Part shown: in pieces, positions 48,508-57,572 of the stretch
Layout of the letters: each line of letters begins with the position of its first letter
How positions within the stretch are numbered: the first letter of the stretch is position 1
Assembly: GCF_002087335.1 (NCBI RefSeq)
Contig: NZ_MWVJ01000025.1
Location: 1 to 64,000, forward strand
Reading direction: 5' to 3'
From: Pseudophaeobacter leonis
Lineage (GTDB): Bacteria > Pseudomonadota > Alphaproteobacteria > Rhodobacterales > Rhodobacteraceae
Length of the DNA: 64,000 bases
The notes under the pieces: generated by a model
The model's input: the letters and a program-made list of their open reading frames with translations, nothing else
Told to the model about the DNA's origin: nothing
Database searches by the model: none
Position numbers and translations under genes: made by a program

Positions 48508-49017
48508 CTATTTCTTTTTTACGAATTTGGTCAAAATAACGATCCGCTGTCCCTCGACACGGCCTTCGATATGTTCGGGATTGTCCTGAACCAGCGAAAT
48601 GCCCCGCACCGCAGTGCCCCGCTTGGCGGTGAAGCCCGCGCCCTTTACCGGCAGATCCTTGATCAGAACCACATTATCCCCCGTCGTCAGGGGGGCGCCG
48701 TTACTGTCCACATGTGCGCCAGCAGAAGACTGATTGTCGGCCCAGGCGCGGGTCTCGTCATCCAGCCACAGCTGCTGCGCCAGATCGCGCGCCCAGTCCT
48801 GATCTGATAGCCGGTCAAGGATCCGGCTTGCCAGCACCTGAACTGCAGGCTCAGGCGTCCACATGGTAGAGGACAGGCAGCGCCAATGGCTGGCCTGCAG
48901 CTCTCCGTCGATCTGCGCCTGGCAGGTGGCACAAATTTGCACCCCGGCATCATCCGGACCTCCGGGAACCGCATAAAACCGCGTCGCCTCCTCGGCAGAA
49001 CACAAGGCACAGGACAT
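48508..49017 (-). CDS. PhnA-domain zinc ribbon protein
   Basis: The 169-residue protein starts with a zinc ribbon MSCALC...ICATCQAQIDG (Cys pairs at about 3/6 and 30/33) and ends in the PhnA beta domain LTTGDNVVLIKDLPVKGAG and VEGQRIVILTKFVKK. PhnA proteins are named from the E. coli phosphonate region but their role is not phosphonate breakdown. TTGGAG precedes the ATG at 49017. No phn genes are near. Confidence 0.85.
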   Translation of the reverse strand: MSCALCSAEEATRFYAVPGGPDDAGVQICATCQAQIDGELQASHWRCLSSTMWTPEPAVQVLASRILDRLSDQDWARDLAQQLWLDDETRAWADNQSSAGAHVDSNGAPLTTGDNVVLIKDLPVKGAGFTAKRGTAVRGISLVQDNPEHIEGRVEGQRIVILTKFVKKK

Positions 49018-49087
49018 AGCAAAGCTCCAATAAACTGGGTTGTGTCGCCTTACCGCCAACGCCCCCAAAAGAAAAGCCTGACCCCGT

Positions 49088-49140
49088 TGCCCATTTGTCT
49101 ATCTGCCCGCTTGCCTATTTGCCTATCTGCCTGTTTGCGT
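49088..49140. repeat. imperfect 8 bp repeat cluster
   Basis: TTGCCTAT and CTGCC words repeat several times (CCATTTGTCTATCTGCCC, TTGCCTATTTGCCTATCTG), between the phnA-like and TraR-like genes. Irregular, so a weak array. Confidence 0.5.
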
Positions 49141-49214
49141 ACTGCCCCCGCCGCCGCCCGGTGTCTCCTCCGGGCGCCTGCTGCGGCGCGGACCATCATA
49201 TACGCGACGCGCGC

Positions 49215-49529
49215 CTACTTTGCGCAGCCGCTGCAAAACGGCGTGGCGGGCAAAAGATCAAGCCGCTGAGGCGCAATAGCCTCGCCGCAGATCTGGCAAT
49301 AGCCATAGGACCCCTCAACCAGACGCGCCAGGGCGGCGTCAATCTGACGGAGTTCTTCCAACTCACTCAGGCCGAGGGTTTCAAGCACCTCATCGCCCTG
49401 GCGCTCCGAAGAGCGGTCCTCCCAATCCTGCGACATTGGGGCATCCAGCGCGTGCTCGACCTCAAGCAAATGTCCGGCCAGCGCCTGGCGTCGCGCCTCA
49501 AGAGCCTGCTTACGTATTGCAAATTCCAT
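49215..49529 (-). CDS. DksA/TraR-type zinc finger protein
   Basis: The 104-residue protein has an N-terminal coiled coil and a C-terminal C4 zinc finger YCQICGEAIAP...FCSGC. This resembles DksA and TraR, which bind the RNA polymerase secondary channel with or without ppGpp. It is shorter than E. coli DksA. The coiled-coil tip residues cannot be identified with confidence, so whether it acts like DksA is open. Confidence 0.88.
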   Translation of the reverse strand: MEFAIRKQALEARRQALAGHLLEVEHALDAPMSQDWEDRSSERQGDEVLETLGLSELEELRQIDAALARLVEGSYGYCQICGEAIAPQRLDLLPATPFCSGCAK

Positions 49530-49899
49530 GCATCACCCTCCCTTATCAGTGGTCTTGCACCACCTTGCTCAAGGGTAAGCGTAAAACATTGACCGAAGTC
49601 AAGAAACTCGCGTGATCTGGGGAGTATTGCGAAAACTGCACTGTAGACGAGAACACTGTATGCGGGAACACTACATGCGGGAACACCGTATGCGGGAAAA
49701 CTGCATGCGAGAAAACTGGCATCAAAGATGCCGAAGCCCAGATCTGCAGCAGGTCGCCCGAAATCCAAACGGAGAACCGACGCCTAAATCAAAAGGCTAG
49801 CTGCGAACGAACCCTGCTCGGCATCGTGCCAGAATGCCTGCCCTGAGGAGGCTGCCCGCGACAAGCGCCATCGCGCGCGCCCTCATGAAGCGTTCGGCT
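49530..49899. other. 370-bp spacer between the TraR-like gene and lepA
   Basis: Dominated by a 5 x 15 bp array. The open frames MREH... on the plus strand and its antisense come from the repeat and are not credible genes. No clear terminator is visible after lepA. Confidence 0.6.
49646..49720. repeat. 5 x 15 bp tandem repeat
   Basis: Units begin at 49646, 49661, 49676, 49691 and 49706 with consensus TGCGGGAACACTGTA. A further degenerate copy may precede it. The array lies about 180 bp past the lepA stop codon. Confidence 0.9.
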
Positions 49900-51699
49900 T
49901 TAGCTGTCCATTTTAAGCGCAGAAATAAACGCTTCCTGCGGGATGTCGACCTTGCCGAACTGGCGCATTTTCTTCTTACCCTTCTTCTGTTTCTCCAGCA
50001 GTTTCTTCTTCCGGGTGGCATCACCGCCATAGCATTTAGCGGTCACGTCTTTACGCATCGCTGACAGGGTTTCACGCGCGATCACCTTGCCGCCAATGGC
50101 CGCCTGGATCGGGATCTTGAACATATGGCGCGGGATCAGGTCCTTGAGCTTTTCGACCATAGCGCGGCCACGCGCCTCGGCGCGGTCGCGGTGCACCATC
50201 ATCGAAAGCGCATCAACAGGCTCGTCATTCACCAACACCGACATCTTGACCAGATTGTCAGTCTGATAGCCGGTCATCTGATAGTCAAACGAGGCATAGC
50301 CCTTGGTCACCGATTTCAGCCGGTCGTAAAAGTCAAACACCACCTCGTTCAGCGGCAGATCATAGACCGCCATGGCACGGCTACCGGCGTAGGTCAGATC
50401 CATCTGCACGCCGCGACGATCCTGGCACAGCTTCAGCACATCACCGAGGTATTCATCCGGCACCAGAATAGTCGCCTTGATGCGCGGCTCTTCCAGGTGA
50501 TCGACAATCGTGAGGTCCGGCATATCGGCCGGGTTGTGCAGCTCGATCATCGTGCCATCACGCATATAGACGTGATAGACCACCGAAGGTGCCGTGGTGA
50601 TCAGGTCAATGTCATATTCACGCTCCACCCGGTCGCGGATCACCTCAAGGTGCAACAGCCCCAGAAAGCCACAGCGGAACCCAAAGCCCAGCGCCGCCGA
50701 TGTCTCCATCTCAAAGCTGAAAGACGCATCATTCAGCGCCAGTTCGTCGATGGCATCGCGCAGGTCTTCGAACTCGGATGAATCCACCGGGAACAGACCA
50801 CAGAACCCCACCGGCTGCGCAGGCTTAAAGCCCGGCAGCACCTCTTCGGTGCCCTTTTTCTCGTGCGTAATGGTGTCGCCCACACGGGTATCACGCACCT
50901 GCTTGATCGAGGCGGTCAGGAACCCAATCTCGCCCGGCCCCAACTCATCAATGACGGTCATCTCAGGGCCGAACACGCCGATGCGGTCCACATGGTGGGT
51001 TGATCCATTGGAGAGCATCTTGATCCGCTCGCCCTTTTTCAGCACCCCGTCCATGATCCGCACCAGTACGATCACGCCCAGATAGGCGTCATACCAGCTG
51101 TCCACCAGCATCGCCTTCAGCGGCGCTTCACGAGTGCCTTTCGGCGCGGGCAGCTCATTGACAATGGCTTCAAGCGTCTCGTGAATGCCCTCGCCGGTCT
51201 TGGCCGAGACCCGAATGGCGCCAGTGGCCTCGATGCCAATGACATCTTCGATCTGCTCTGCAACCCGGTCACAGTCCGAGGCCGGCAGGTCGATCTTGTT
51301 CAGAACCGGCACGATCTCGTGGTCGGCCTCCATGGCGTGATAGACATTGGCCAATGTCTGCGCCTCAACGCCCTGCGTTGAATCGACCACCAAAAGCGAG
51401 CCCTCAACCGCGCGCATCGAGCGGGAGACTTCATAGGCAAAGTCGACGTGACCGGGGGTGTCGATCAGGTTCAGCACATAGGCCTCACCGTCGTCGGCCG
51501 TGTAGTCAATGCGCACCGTGTTGGCCTTGATGGTGATGCCGCGCTCGCGCTCGATGTCCATACTATCAAGCAGCTGCGCCTTCAGATCGCGCACCTCCAC
51601 CGTGCCGGTCTCCTGGATGAGCCGGTCAGCGAGGGTGGATTTGCCATGGTCGATATGGGCGACGATGGAGAAATTGCGGATTTTGGCGAGATCTGTCAT
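49900..51699 (-). CDS. lepA: elongation factor 4
   Basis: LepA is a ribosome-associated GTPase that can back-translocate stalled ribosomes. The 599-residue protein has the G1 motif [15 protein letters not shown]2/G3 in [14 protein letters not shown] and [12 protein letters not shown] for guanine recognition, EF-G-like domains III and V, and the LepA-specific C-terminal domain ending [23 protein letters not shown] 51699 is chosen; the longer frame to 51735 adds 12 unlikely residues. Confidence 0.97.
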   Translation of the reverse strand: MTDLAKIRNFSIVAHIDHGKSTLADRLIQETGTVEVRDLKAQLLDSMDIERERGITIKANTVRIDYTADDGEAYVLNLIDTPGHVDFAYEVSRSMRAVEGSLLVVDSTQGVEAQTLANVYHAMEADHEIVPVLNKIDLPASDCDRVAEQIEDVIGIEATGAIRVSAKTGEGIHETLEAIVNELPAPKGTREAPLKAMLVDSWYDAYLGVIVLVRIMDGVLKKGERIKMLSNGSTHHVDRIGVFGPEMTVIDELGPGEIGFLTASIKQVRDTRVGDTITHEKKGTEEVLPGFKPAQPVGFCGLFPVDSSEFEDLRDAIDELALNDASFSFEMETSAALGFGFRCGFLGLLHLEVIRDRVEREYDIDLITTAPSVVYHVYMRDGTMIELHNPADMPDLTIVDHLEEPRIKATILVPDEYLGDVLKLCQDRRGVQMDLTYAGSRAMAVYDLPLNEVVFDFYDRLKSVTKGYASFDYQMTGYQTDNLVKMSVLVNDEPVDALSMMVHRDRAEARGRAMVEKLKDLIPRHMFKIPIQAAIGGKVIARETLSAMRKDVTAKCYGGDATRKKKLLEKQKKGKKKMRQFGKVDIPQEAFISALKMDS

Positions 51700-51808
51700 G
51701 TCTCGGGATATGAGTTGAAACCTTGCCTTGGTCAAGCGTGCGTATAGGCTGGCGCCAAGTTATTTCACCACAAATGCGTCCACAACGCAGCATTGGGGCA
51801 GATTGGCA

Positions 51809-52939
51809 GTGGCAGAGTTTGAAAAGATCACCGATCTGAAGCAGCTAGAGAGCTGGCTCACGACACAAGACCCCCGGATGAGTCGCGCCATCGCCGCCCG
51901 CGCCGCCCTGCGCGCCCTGCCCGCACTGATGGCACTTGGTGTCCAAACCGCCGGCAAAACGCCCGATGCCAGCTTGCTGTTATCTAGACTGCGCGCAACG
52001 CTCATATCTGGCGTTGCGAGCAGCTGCCCCATAGATATGATGCGCACCCAAAACTCGGCCCATGCTGCTGTGGCGCCCTACGCCGAAGACTCCCCAGCTT
52101 CCGCTACTGTCGCCTTCGCCTCCTCTGCCAATTTTTCAGCCTCAGACGCCGCATCGACCGTCTATACTTCCGCTCGCACCGCACTCAGTTACTCCACTTT
52201 ATCCGCCCGCTACGACGCCCGCTCTGCCGCCTTCTCCGCCGCCTTCTCTGATGCCGAACGGGGTAAGGATGGCGAGGCCAGTCAGGTCTTTGCCGCGCTG
52301 CTCTGGCCCAACAGCAACGACATCGCGCAACTTCTTCAAATATGGGAAACATTTGAGGCGCGTCCCGATCCCGACGGCATCTGGAGCTTTTGGCGCGACT
52401 GGTATCGCAGCATGCTACAGGGCACGCCGATGGACTGGGACCTGCAATTGCAGGTCGCGTTGATTGACAACGCCATCTGGGAGGCTGGCCCCGAAACCGT
52501 CGCCAAGGAAATCTCCCGGATCCGCGCGAAGTTTGAGTTGGAACAAGAGGTCAAACACCTCAAAGAACAACTCACGGCCCTGAGACAAGCCACCACCTCT
52601 CCACAGATCGGTGACAATGGCGGACCGCCGCTGGATGCCCTGCCTAGCAAAGCCTTCAAGAATGACATCGTGCTACTCTGGGATGATCTGGACACGTTGG
52701 AGGCGGAGATTGCCAAGCCTGCGCCCTCACGCGCCATTCTCAAGCGCATTGGCAGGTCGCTTAGCGAAATCGCATTGCGCATCACCTCCCACTGTGGCGC
52801 TACGCTGGACGTCGCCGTCAAAGCCGGAGCAAAAACAATCGGGACAGCAGTCGGCGGGTTGGTCGTAGCTGACTACATTAAGCCCGGCGCAATCGAGGCC
52901 GTAGCTAAGGCTATTGGGACATTTCTCGCCACACTTTGA
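51809..52939 (+). CDS. orphan protein with IGDNGGPPLD motif and hydrophobic C-terminus
   Basis: The 376-residue product (GTG 51809; frame open to 51728) has no domain I recognise. The N-terminus FEKITDLKQLESWLTTQDPR and AIAARAALRALP resembles a short conserved start found in several alphaproteobacterial orphan proteins. An Ala/Ser-rich middle follows, then helices with a coiled-coil stretch (AKFELEQEVKHLKEQLTAL) and IGDNGGPPLDALPSK, a variant of the IGHN-PP motif common in alphaproteobacterial mobile and phage-linked proteins. The last 40 residues (AGAKTIGTAVGGLVVADYI) form a Gly-rich hydrophobic segment that could insert into membranes. Lower GC than its neighbours suggests transfer. Confidence 0.7.
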   Translation: MAEFEKITDLKQLESWLTTQDPRMSRAIAARAALRALPALMALGVQTAGKTPDASLLLSRLRATLISGVASSCPIDMMRTQNSAHAAVAPYAEDSPASATVAFASSANFSASDAASTVYTSARTALSYSTLSARYDARSAAFSAAFSDAERGKDGEASQVFAALLWPNSNDIAQLLQIWETFEARPDPDGIWSFWRDWYRSMLQGTPMDWDLQLQVALIDNAIWEAGPETVAKEISRIRAKFELEQEVKHLKEQLTALRQATTSPQIGDNGGPPLDALPSKAFKNDIVLLWDDLDTLEAEIAKPAPSRAILKRIGRSLSEIALRITSHCGATLDVAVKAGAKTIGTAVGGLVVADYIKPGAIEAVAKAIGTFLATL

Positions 52940-53420
52940 GAACGCCGAGCGGCGGGCGCGTTCCGCACCCCCCCCGGACGAACGCTTAGAGTGCCATCAA
53001 AAACGAGGCGACCAAATCTACCCTCAAGTAGTATCCTGCTAAGATCAACGCCCATTCCAAATGCCTAAGCCCCCCCGCTCAGTCGCCTGACTGGGCCGCG
53101 CCAGAATTTGCATTGCCTGTTGAAAAGCGCAATCATCTCCCAGATAGTTGCCACTGGTTACCACGCTGCCTTTTCACTCCCCACGGCAAGGCGCGTTGCG
53201 CCTTCCCAAGGTCAGCCGCGCCCCTCATCAATGCGCCCGCCCTGTCCTGCACCCGGCAAAAACCTGCGCATTTGTGAAGGGATTTTAACCAAGATTGAAA
53301 CCCTCCCGCGATTTTGTCATATTCCCGCGAAACCGGACCAGTCTTTCGGCCAGTCTTCCGGCCACTCATACCGCCAGCCATACAGCCTGTGATCCGGGCA
53401 TCGATACACGAGGGACACTC
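52940..53420. other. 481-bp spacer
   Basis: Contains a hairpin AAGGCGC-GTT-GCGCCTT (53188-53204) without a T tract and a 12-bp array at about 53334-53386. No gene is credible; the longer frames on both strands are shadows. Confidence 0.5.
53334..53386. repeat. about 4 x 12-13 bp imperfect repeat
   Basis: Units approximately GGACCAGTCTTTC, GGCCAGTCTTCC, GGCCACTCATAC and CGCCAGCCATAC run up to 35 bp before the next gene, in its probable leader. Confidence 0.6.
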
Positions 53421-53762
53421 ATGAACCTGCCACTCCCCTCCCTGCGCCATGCAGGGCTATGCGCCGTTTTGGCAGCCCAGGTTTTCACCGCGCAGGTGGC
53501 CTTTGTGCAGTCTGCCGAGGCCGGGGCGATTGAGCGCGCCTGCCGCAGCTCTGATCGCAGGGCCGCCAACCCCGCGCTGTGCAGCTGCATCCAGAAGGTC
53601 GCCAATGCCCGGCTGACCATGTCGGAACGCAAAACAGTGTCGAAATGGTTTGGTGATCCGCATCAGGCCCAGGTGGTGCGCCAGTCCAGCAACAGCCGCG
53701 ATGAACACCTGTGGGAGCGCTACAAGCTCTTTGGCGATACCGCCGCCAAAACCTGCGGCTAA
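53421..53762 (+). CDS. small secreted Cys-rich protein
   Basis: The 113-residue product has a signal peptide (MNLPLPSLRHAGLCAVLAAQVFTAQVAFVQSAEA) and a mature part with Cys at ERACRSSDRR, NPALCSCIQ and KTCG. The pattern recurs in roseobacter proteins of unknown function. GAGGGA precedes the ATG. A 15-bp duplication (53772-53801) follows the stop by about 10 bp. Confidence 0.75.
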   Translation: MNLPLPSLRHAGLCAVLAAQVFTAQVAFVQSAEAGAIERACRSSDRRAANPALCSCIQKVANARLTMSERKTVSKWFGDPHQAQVVRQSSNSRDEHLWERYKLFGDTAAKTCG

Positions 53763-54050
53763 AGCCCTCCCACTGGCCTAGTGTCTACTGGCCTGCTGTT
53801 TCAGAATGCTGATCGGGACAGCCGCCCCCAATCGTGGCAGACAGCCTTTGCCAGGCTGCTACAGACGGCCTGCAGCGCCAAGTTTTCATAAAGCCAAAGC
53901 TGGTACCCTGACAGCTCATCTCATGCCGCATCGCAGAACGGGGCTTTGCAGGCCACCACTTTAGGGGGAACTGCAGAGCCAATGGCACCCTTGACCGGCG
54001 GGGGGGAGCCAAGGAAACTACCGCCAGCTAATAGTTTTTGGAGCATGTGC
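53763..54050. other. 288-bp spacer with a 2 x 15 bp repeat
   Basis: ACTGGCCTAGTGTCT and ACTGGCCTGCTGTTT lie at 53772 and 53787. The rest is the promoter region of the LysR gene; no gene is seen. Confidence 0.5.
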
Positions 54051-55022
54051 ATGTTGATCAAGGGGGTTACCCTCCGGGGGCTGGAGGTTTTTGAAACTCT
54101 GGCCAAGACCGGATCCGTTGCGCAGACCGCCGAAGCGACCGGTCTCAGCCAACCTGCGGTCAGCCAACAGTTGCGTAACCTTGAAAAAGCCCTGGGCACT
54201 GATCTGGTTGATCACGGCCGCCGACCCATGGTGCCGACCTCTGCCGGGCGAAACTTTCTCGCGCGCACCCAGGCGGTGTTGTCTGAACTGCGCCTGGCCC
54301 AAAGCGAGCTATCCATGATGGACCTGAGCCATCTGCCTGCGCTCTCCATCGGATTGATTGATGACTTTGACAATGCCCTGACGCCGCGGCTTGTCACCGC
54401 CCTTGCCGAGAGCCTGACGCAGTGTCGCTTTAAAAGGATCCCCGCCTCCAGCCGGGACATTCTGCGCGCCATCGAGGCCGATGAGATCCACCTTGCCGTC
54501 ACCGCCACCACGGGCGAGCCGCAGGAGCGGCTGATTGAGTTCCCTCTGGTGCGTGATCCCTTCATTCTGGTTGCTCCCAAAGGCTTCATTGCCAGCCCCG
54601 ATGCGGCAGCAGGCCAGCTCAACCAACTGCCTTTTCTGCGCTACGCTCAGGACCAGCTGATCTCGCAGCAGATTGAAGCGCAGATCCAACGCCAGTCGGC
54701 TGAATTTGAGAATCGTTTTGAGATCGGCTCACATCTGGCGCTGATGGCCATGGTTGCCCGTCGCATCGGTTGGGCGGTGACAACGCCGCTTGGCTATATG
54801 CGGGCGGCGCGGTTCCACGACGACATCGAAGCCTTCCCGCTGCCGTTTGGTGAGGCTGCGCGCAGAATTTCGCTGTTCGCCAGCAAGGACTGGGCTGACC
54901 AGTTGCCACGCACCGTCGCTCAGACCACCCAGGGGCTGATCAAACGGCAGATGATAAACCCCGCCATCGCCCGCCTGCCCTGGCTGGCGCAGGACTTCAA
55001 ACTGCTGGAAGAGCTCAGCTGA
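54051..55022 (+). CDS. LysR-family transcriptional regulator
   Basis: The 323-residue protein has a winged HTH at about 5-62 (LRGLEVFETLAKTGSVAQTA, EATGLSQPAVSQQLRNLEKA) and a substrate-binding fold. The start at 54051 has GGAG 7 bases upstream; an ATG at 54045 is too close to that site. Unusually for LysR, no target gene is divergent next to it: the neighbours are a secreted small protein upstream and a convergent phosphatase. Ligand unknown. Confidence 0.9.
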   Translation: MLIKGVTLRGLEVFETLAKTGSVAQTAEATGLSQPAVSQQLRNLEKALGTDLVDHGRRPMVPTSAGRNFLARTQAVLSELRLAQSELSMMDLSHLPALSIGLIDDFDNALTPRLVTALAESLTQCRFKRIPASSRDILRAIEADEIHLAVTATTGEPQERLIEFPLVRDPFILVAPKGFIASPDAAAGQLNQLPFLRYAQDQLISQQIEAQIQRQSAEFENRFEIGSHLALMAMVARRIGWAVTTPLGYMRAARFHDDIEAFPLPFGEAARRISLFASKDWADQLPRTVAQTTQGLIKRQMINPAIARLPWLAQDFKLLEELS

Positions 55023-55079
55023 CCCCGCCACCCCATATATTCTGAACGCAGCTAAAACGTGGCACGCGCTGTCCGGGCT

Positions 55080-55547
55080 TTAGTCCAGCTGCAGCTTCAG
55101 TCCTGCCGCTGCCCGTTCAATCAAATCCAGACAGCCATCGAAATCGCGCGTGTAATAGGGGTCAGGAACATGGTCCGCATTCCTGTCCAGCGCGAAATCA
55201 GTGAACAGGCGCACCGGCACCCGTTTACCAGCTGGGCGCAGCACCTCGATATCTTCGAGGTTGCTGTGATCCATTGCCACAATGAGATCAAAGCGATCAA
55301 AATCTGCGGCTATGAACTGGCGTGCCCTCAGGTCTGAGACATCCAAACCACGCGCCTTCAACGCCGCCTGCATGGGCCCATAGGGCGGCTCTCCCAAATG
55401 ATAGCCTGCGGTGCCTGCACTGTCAGTTTCAACCTCGGGGCACAGCGCGCGAAACACGCCCTCGGCAGCTGGAGACCGGCAAATATTGCCCAGGCAAACA
55501 AACAGAATACGACTGGGACTGAGACGGGGACGGGGACTGACAGGCAT
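55080..55547 (-). CDS. low-molecular-weight protein tyrosine phosphatase
   Basis: The 155-residue enzyme has the catalytic loop VCLGNICRSP (nucleophile C18, R24) and the acid Asp in VPDPYYTRDFDG. Substrates may be tyrosine-phosphorylated proteins or arsenate; no polysaccharide or arsenic genes are adjacent to decide. It converges on the LysR gene 57 bp away. Confidence 0.93.
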   Translation of the reverse strand: MPVSPRPRLSPSRILFVCLGNICRSPAAEGVFRALCPEVETDSAGTAGYHLGEPPYGPMQAALKARGLDVSDLRARQFIAADFDRFDLIVAMDHSNLEDIEVLRPAGKRVPVRLFTDFALDRNADHVPDPYYTRDFDGCLDLIERAAAGLKLQLD

Positions 55548-55639
55548 GGCCTACCTCCTCAAAGAGCAGTCCATTTAGCGCAATAAATCCAAATCATTAC
55601 AAGTGCCTCATGGCAAAATCACTGCCTTTCTATAGCTTG

Positions 55640-55801
55640 CTATAGCTTGGCTTCCTGCCAAAGGCAGGCTTGGAAGGCCTGCACGGCTAGGCTACGCCCA
55701 GAGAATTTTGCCATACCTCGGATCTGCTGCAGGCCTTCTGCAGCACCCGCCGCCCTCAGCCCCTCCCACCATAGCAGTGCTTCAGGAATATCCGGGCGCA
55801 A
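55640..55801 (-). pseudogene. possible gene remnant
   Basis: A minus-strand frame reads LRPDIPEALLWWEGLRAAGA, then GMAKFSGRSLAVQAFQACLW, with protein-like composition and a stop at 55640. No ATG start exists and a TTG would lie next to the PCu(A)C terminator, so it would not be well expressed. It could be the tail of a lost gene or chance. Confidence 0.15.
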
Positions 55802-55803
55802 CC

Positions 55804-55834
55804 TAAAAAGGCCAGCCCTGCAAAGGGTCGGCCT
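55804..55834 (-). terminator. copper chaperone gene terminator
   Basis: On the minus strand AGGCC..CCCT pairs with AGGG..GGCCT over TTGC, followed by a run of T. It lies 67 bp after the gene. Confidence 0.75.
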
Positions 55835-55900
55835 GGGCGCGACGGAGGGCTGCAGCGCAGCCTGACACCGCGCCCTCCCCTTTCTGTATCTTCAGAGGCT

Positions 55901-56380
55901 TTAGTTGGAGTGCTTCATATGGCCGCCATGAGCAGGCTTGCGCTCCAGATCAACTGGGATGTCGATCATGACTTCACCGGCATTTTTGAACACCAGCGTC
56001 ACAGGCACCACATCGCCATGCTTCAGCTCCTGTTTCAGCCCCATGAACATCACGTGATCGCTACCACGTTGCAACATGTGGTGGCCTCCGGCAGGAATGC
56101 TAAAGCCCTCTTCCACATGCACCATCTTCATGACGCCATCGCCAGTCTCCATATGGGTGTGCAGCTCAACCCGTTTGGAAATGTCAGAGCGCGCCTCAAT
56201 CAGCTGATCATCCTCAGCGCTCATATTCATGATCTCCATGAATGCAGCACCACTGGTCGACATCTTGGCCGACACCCGGGCATATTGGTCCTGCACCATG
56301 ATCTTGGCGCCATCAGCATAGGCGGCGCCAGCAAAGCTCAATGCGGCAGTCGCCGCAAACAATACGGTCTTCAGGGACAT
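55901..56380 (-). CDS. PCu(A)C copper chaperone
   Basis: Periplasmic copper(I) chaperone for cytochrome oxidase assembly. The 159-residue product has a signal peptide (FAATAALSFAGAAYA) and the H-x(n)-M copper-binding signature: ELHTHMETGDGVMKMV and GGHHMLQRGSDHVMFMGLKQ. A C-terminal His/Met tail (HGGHMKHSN) adds potential copper ligands. It pairs with a DUF2946-like gene 54 bp upstream, as in many proteobacteria. Confidence 0.93.
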   Translation of the reverse strand: MSLKTVLFAATAALSFAGAAYADGAKIMVQDQYARVSAKMSTSGAAFMEIMNMSAEDDQLIEARSDISKRVELHTHMETGDGVMKMVHVEEGFSIPAGGHHMLQRGSDHVMFMGLKQELKHGDVVPVTLVFKNAGEVMIDIPVDLERKPAHGGHMKHSN

Positions 56381-56434
56381 TTCTGTCTCCTCTCTTAAGT
56401 GCAGGAATATTTGATAGAGTTAGGGGAGCGGTCG

Positions 56435-56785
56435 TCAGCCCACAGCAGGGGGTGCCCGCGCCATTGCTTCCAGTGCCACCCAATGGGTCAGCACCGGAGC
56501 CTGCCAAACGCGGTCAAACGCTTGCCCACCATAGGGCCGCAGCGCCATAGTATCCGGAGAGGCCACAGCATCCAGCAGATGCATGACGCAGTCGGGACAA
56601 AAATGGGGCGCTGTCGTGGGCTGACCTTCGTCATCGACGTAGAGGGTCACCGGCCCATTCCCGGAGCAGATAACAATCTGCCCGCTGGCATCCCGCGCGC
56701 CCTTCACACTGGCTGAGACATGCCCCGTCAGGGCAATCATCAGGGCCAGCGTCAGAGCCAGATATATCCGCAGGAAACGTGCCAT
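56435..56785 (-). CDS. DUF2946-like secreted/membrane protein
   Basis: The 116-residue product has an N-terminal hydrophobic segment (about 7-26), then SGQIVICSGNGPVTLYVDDE and HFCPDCVMHLLDA. The Cys plus CPxC pattern matches the DUF2946 family, found next to copper chaperones and linked to copper handling. It forms a two-gene unit with the PCu(A)C gene. The exact role is unknown. Confidence 0.72.
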   Translation of the reverse strand: MARFLRIYLALTLALMIALTGHVSASVKGARDASGQIVICSGNGPVTLYVDDEGQPTTAPHFCPDCVMHLLDAVASPDTMALRPYGGQAFDRVWQAPVLTHWVALEAMARAPPAVG

Positions 56786-56846
56786 ATCTCAGGATATGCC
56801 CCCGCAAGGCCGCAGCTGCAAGCGCGATATCACAAAAACGGCAAAA

Positions 56847-56873
56847 CGCCGCGCATCACAGGGATGCACGGCG
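56847..56873 (-). terminator. rpmB terminator
   Basis: CGCCGCGCATC (56847-56857) pairs with GATGCACGGCG (56863-56873), one G-U; on the minus strand it ends in TTTT. It lies about 25 bp after the rpmB stop. Confidence 0.85.
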
Positions 56874-56897
56874 CTTCGAATTCAAATGTGATAAAGA

Positions 56898-57188
56898 TCA
56901 GGCCTGTACGGTCTGCGCCTTGGCGATCTCTTTTTTCACTTTCAGAGCGCTTGTGGACAGCTCTTCGTCTTTGGCTTTTGCCAGGAACGCGTCCAGACCA
57001 CCGCGGTGATCAACAGTGCGCAGCGCAGCAGCTGAAATCTTCAGCTTGATGCCACGACCCAGAGTCTCGGACTGCAGGGTACAATCGTTCAGGTTTGGCA
57101 GAAACCGACGACGAGTTCTGTTTTTGGCATGGCTGACATTGTTGCCAGACATCGGGCCTTTTCCGGTCAGTTCGCAGCGGCGCGACAT
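56898..57188 (-). CDS. rpmB: 50S ribosomal protein L28
   Basis: The 96-residue protein begins [20 protein letters not shown], the standard L28 start, and keeps [12 protein letters not shown] and [19 protein letters not shown]. Only one N-terminal Cys is present, so it is probably the zinc-independent form. It is a single gene with its own terminator. Confidence 0.97.
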   Translation of the reverse strand: MSRRCELTGKGPMSGNNVSHAKNRTRRRFLPNLNDCTLQSETLGRGIKLKISAAALRTVDHRGGLDAFLAKAKDEELSTSALKVKKEIAKAQTVQA

Positions 57189-57572
57189 AGGTTCATCCTT
57201 CGTATCTGCGGCAGCACCCGGAATTTTCCCGAATCAGCTGCCATATCTCAAAAGGCGTGGCCAAAGGCGACGCCCGAAAACTGGTTGGATGCGTTTAGGA
57301 GGAATCGCCCCAAGGGTCAAGTCATATGACGGGGTTTTGTGGCAGTCCCCCGGTGAAATGGCTCAACCCGTTCCAACCTGTGGTTATCGTAGGCTCTATA
57401 GGGCCTATCCAGCCCCTTGGCGAGTCTCCTCTAAGGCCGCAAGCCGCGGCCTCCAACACCTGCGCCAGCCAGCCCGACAGGCAGAAAATCAGACGCCAAA
57501 GCAGGCCAAAGCAAAACAGGCCAGATACGAACAGGTCCGACCACAACAGGCCAGATCCAAACAGGCCAGGCT
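57189..57572. other. 384-bp spacer between rpmB and meaB
   Basis: Both flanking genes are on the minus strand, so it holds the rpmB promoter and the meaB 3' region, including the 5 x 15 bp array. No meaB terminator with a T run was seen and no further gene. Confidence 0.5.
57497..57571. repeat. 5 x 15 bp tandem repeat just past the meaB stop
   Basis: Units begin at 57497, 57512, 57527, 57542 and 57557 with consensus CAAAACAGGCCAGAT. The array ends two bases before the meaB stop codon (57573-57575) and contains the ACAGGCCA core. Confidence 0.9.

Larger units (their letters stand above)
55548..55900. other. 353-bp spacer
   Basis: Contains a 10-bp duplication (CTATAGCTTG, 55630-55650), the PCu(A)C terminator and a minus-strand open frame of doubtful status (55640-55801). 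Confidence 0.5.

Noticed and set aside
49612-49800. Plus-strand ORF with MREH pentapeptide repeats
   Set aside because: It is created by the 15-bp array, has no ribosome-binding site and reads equally open on the other strand.
11985-57571. Regular repeat arrays as CRISPR
   Set aside because: Units are 10-27 bp with no unique spacers, and no cas genes are present.
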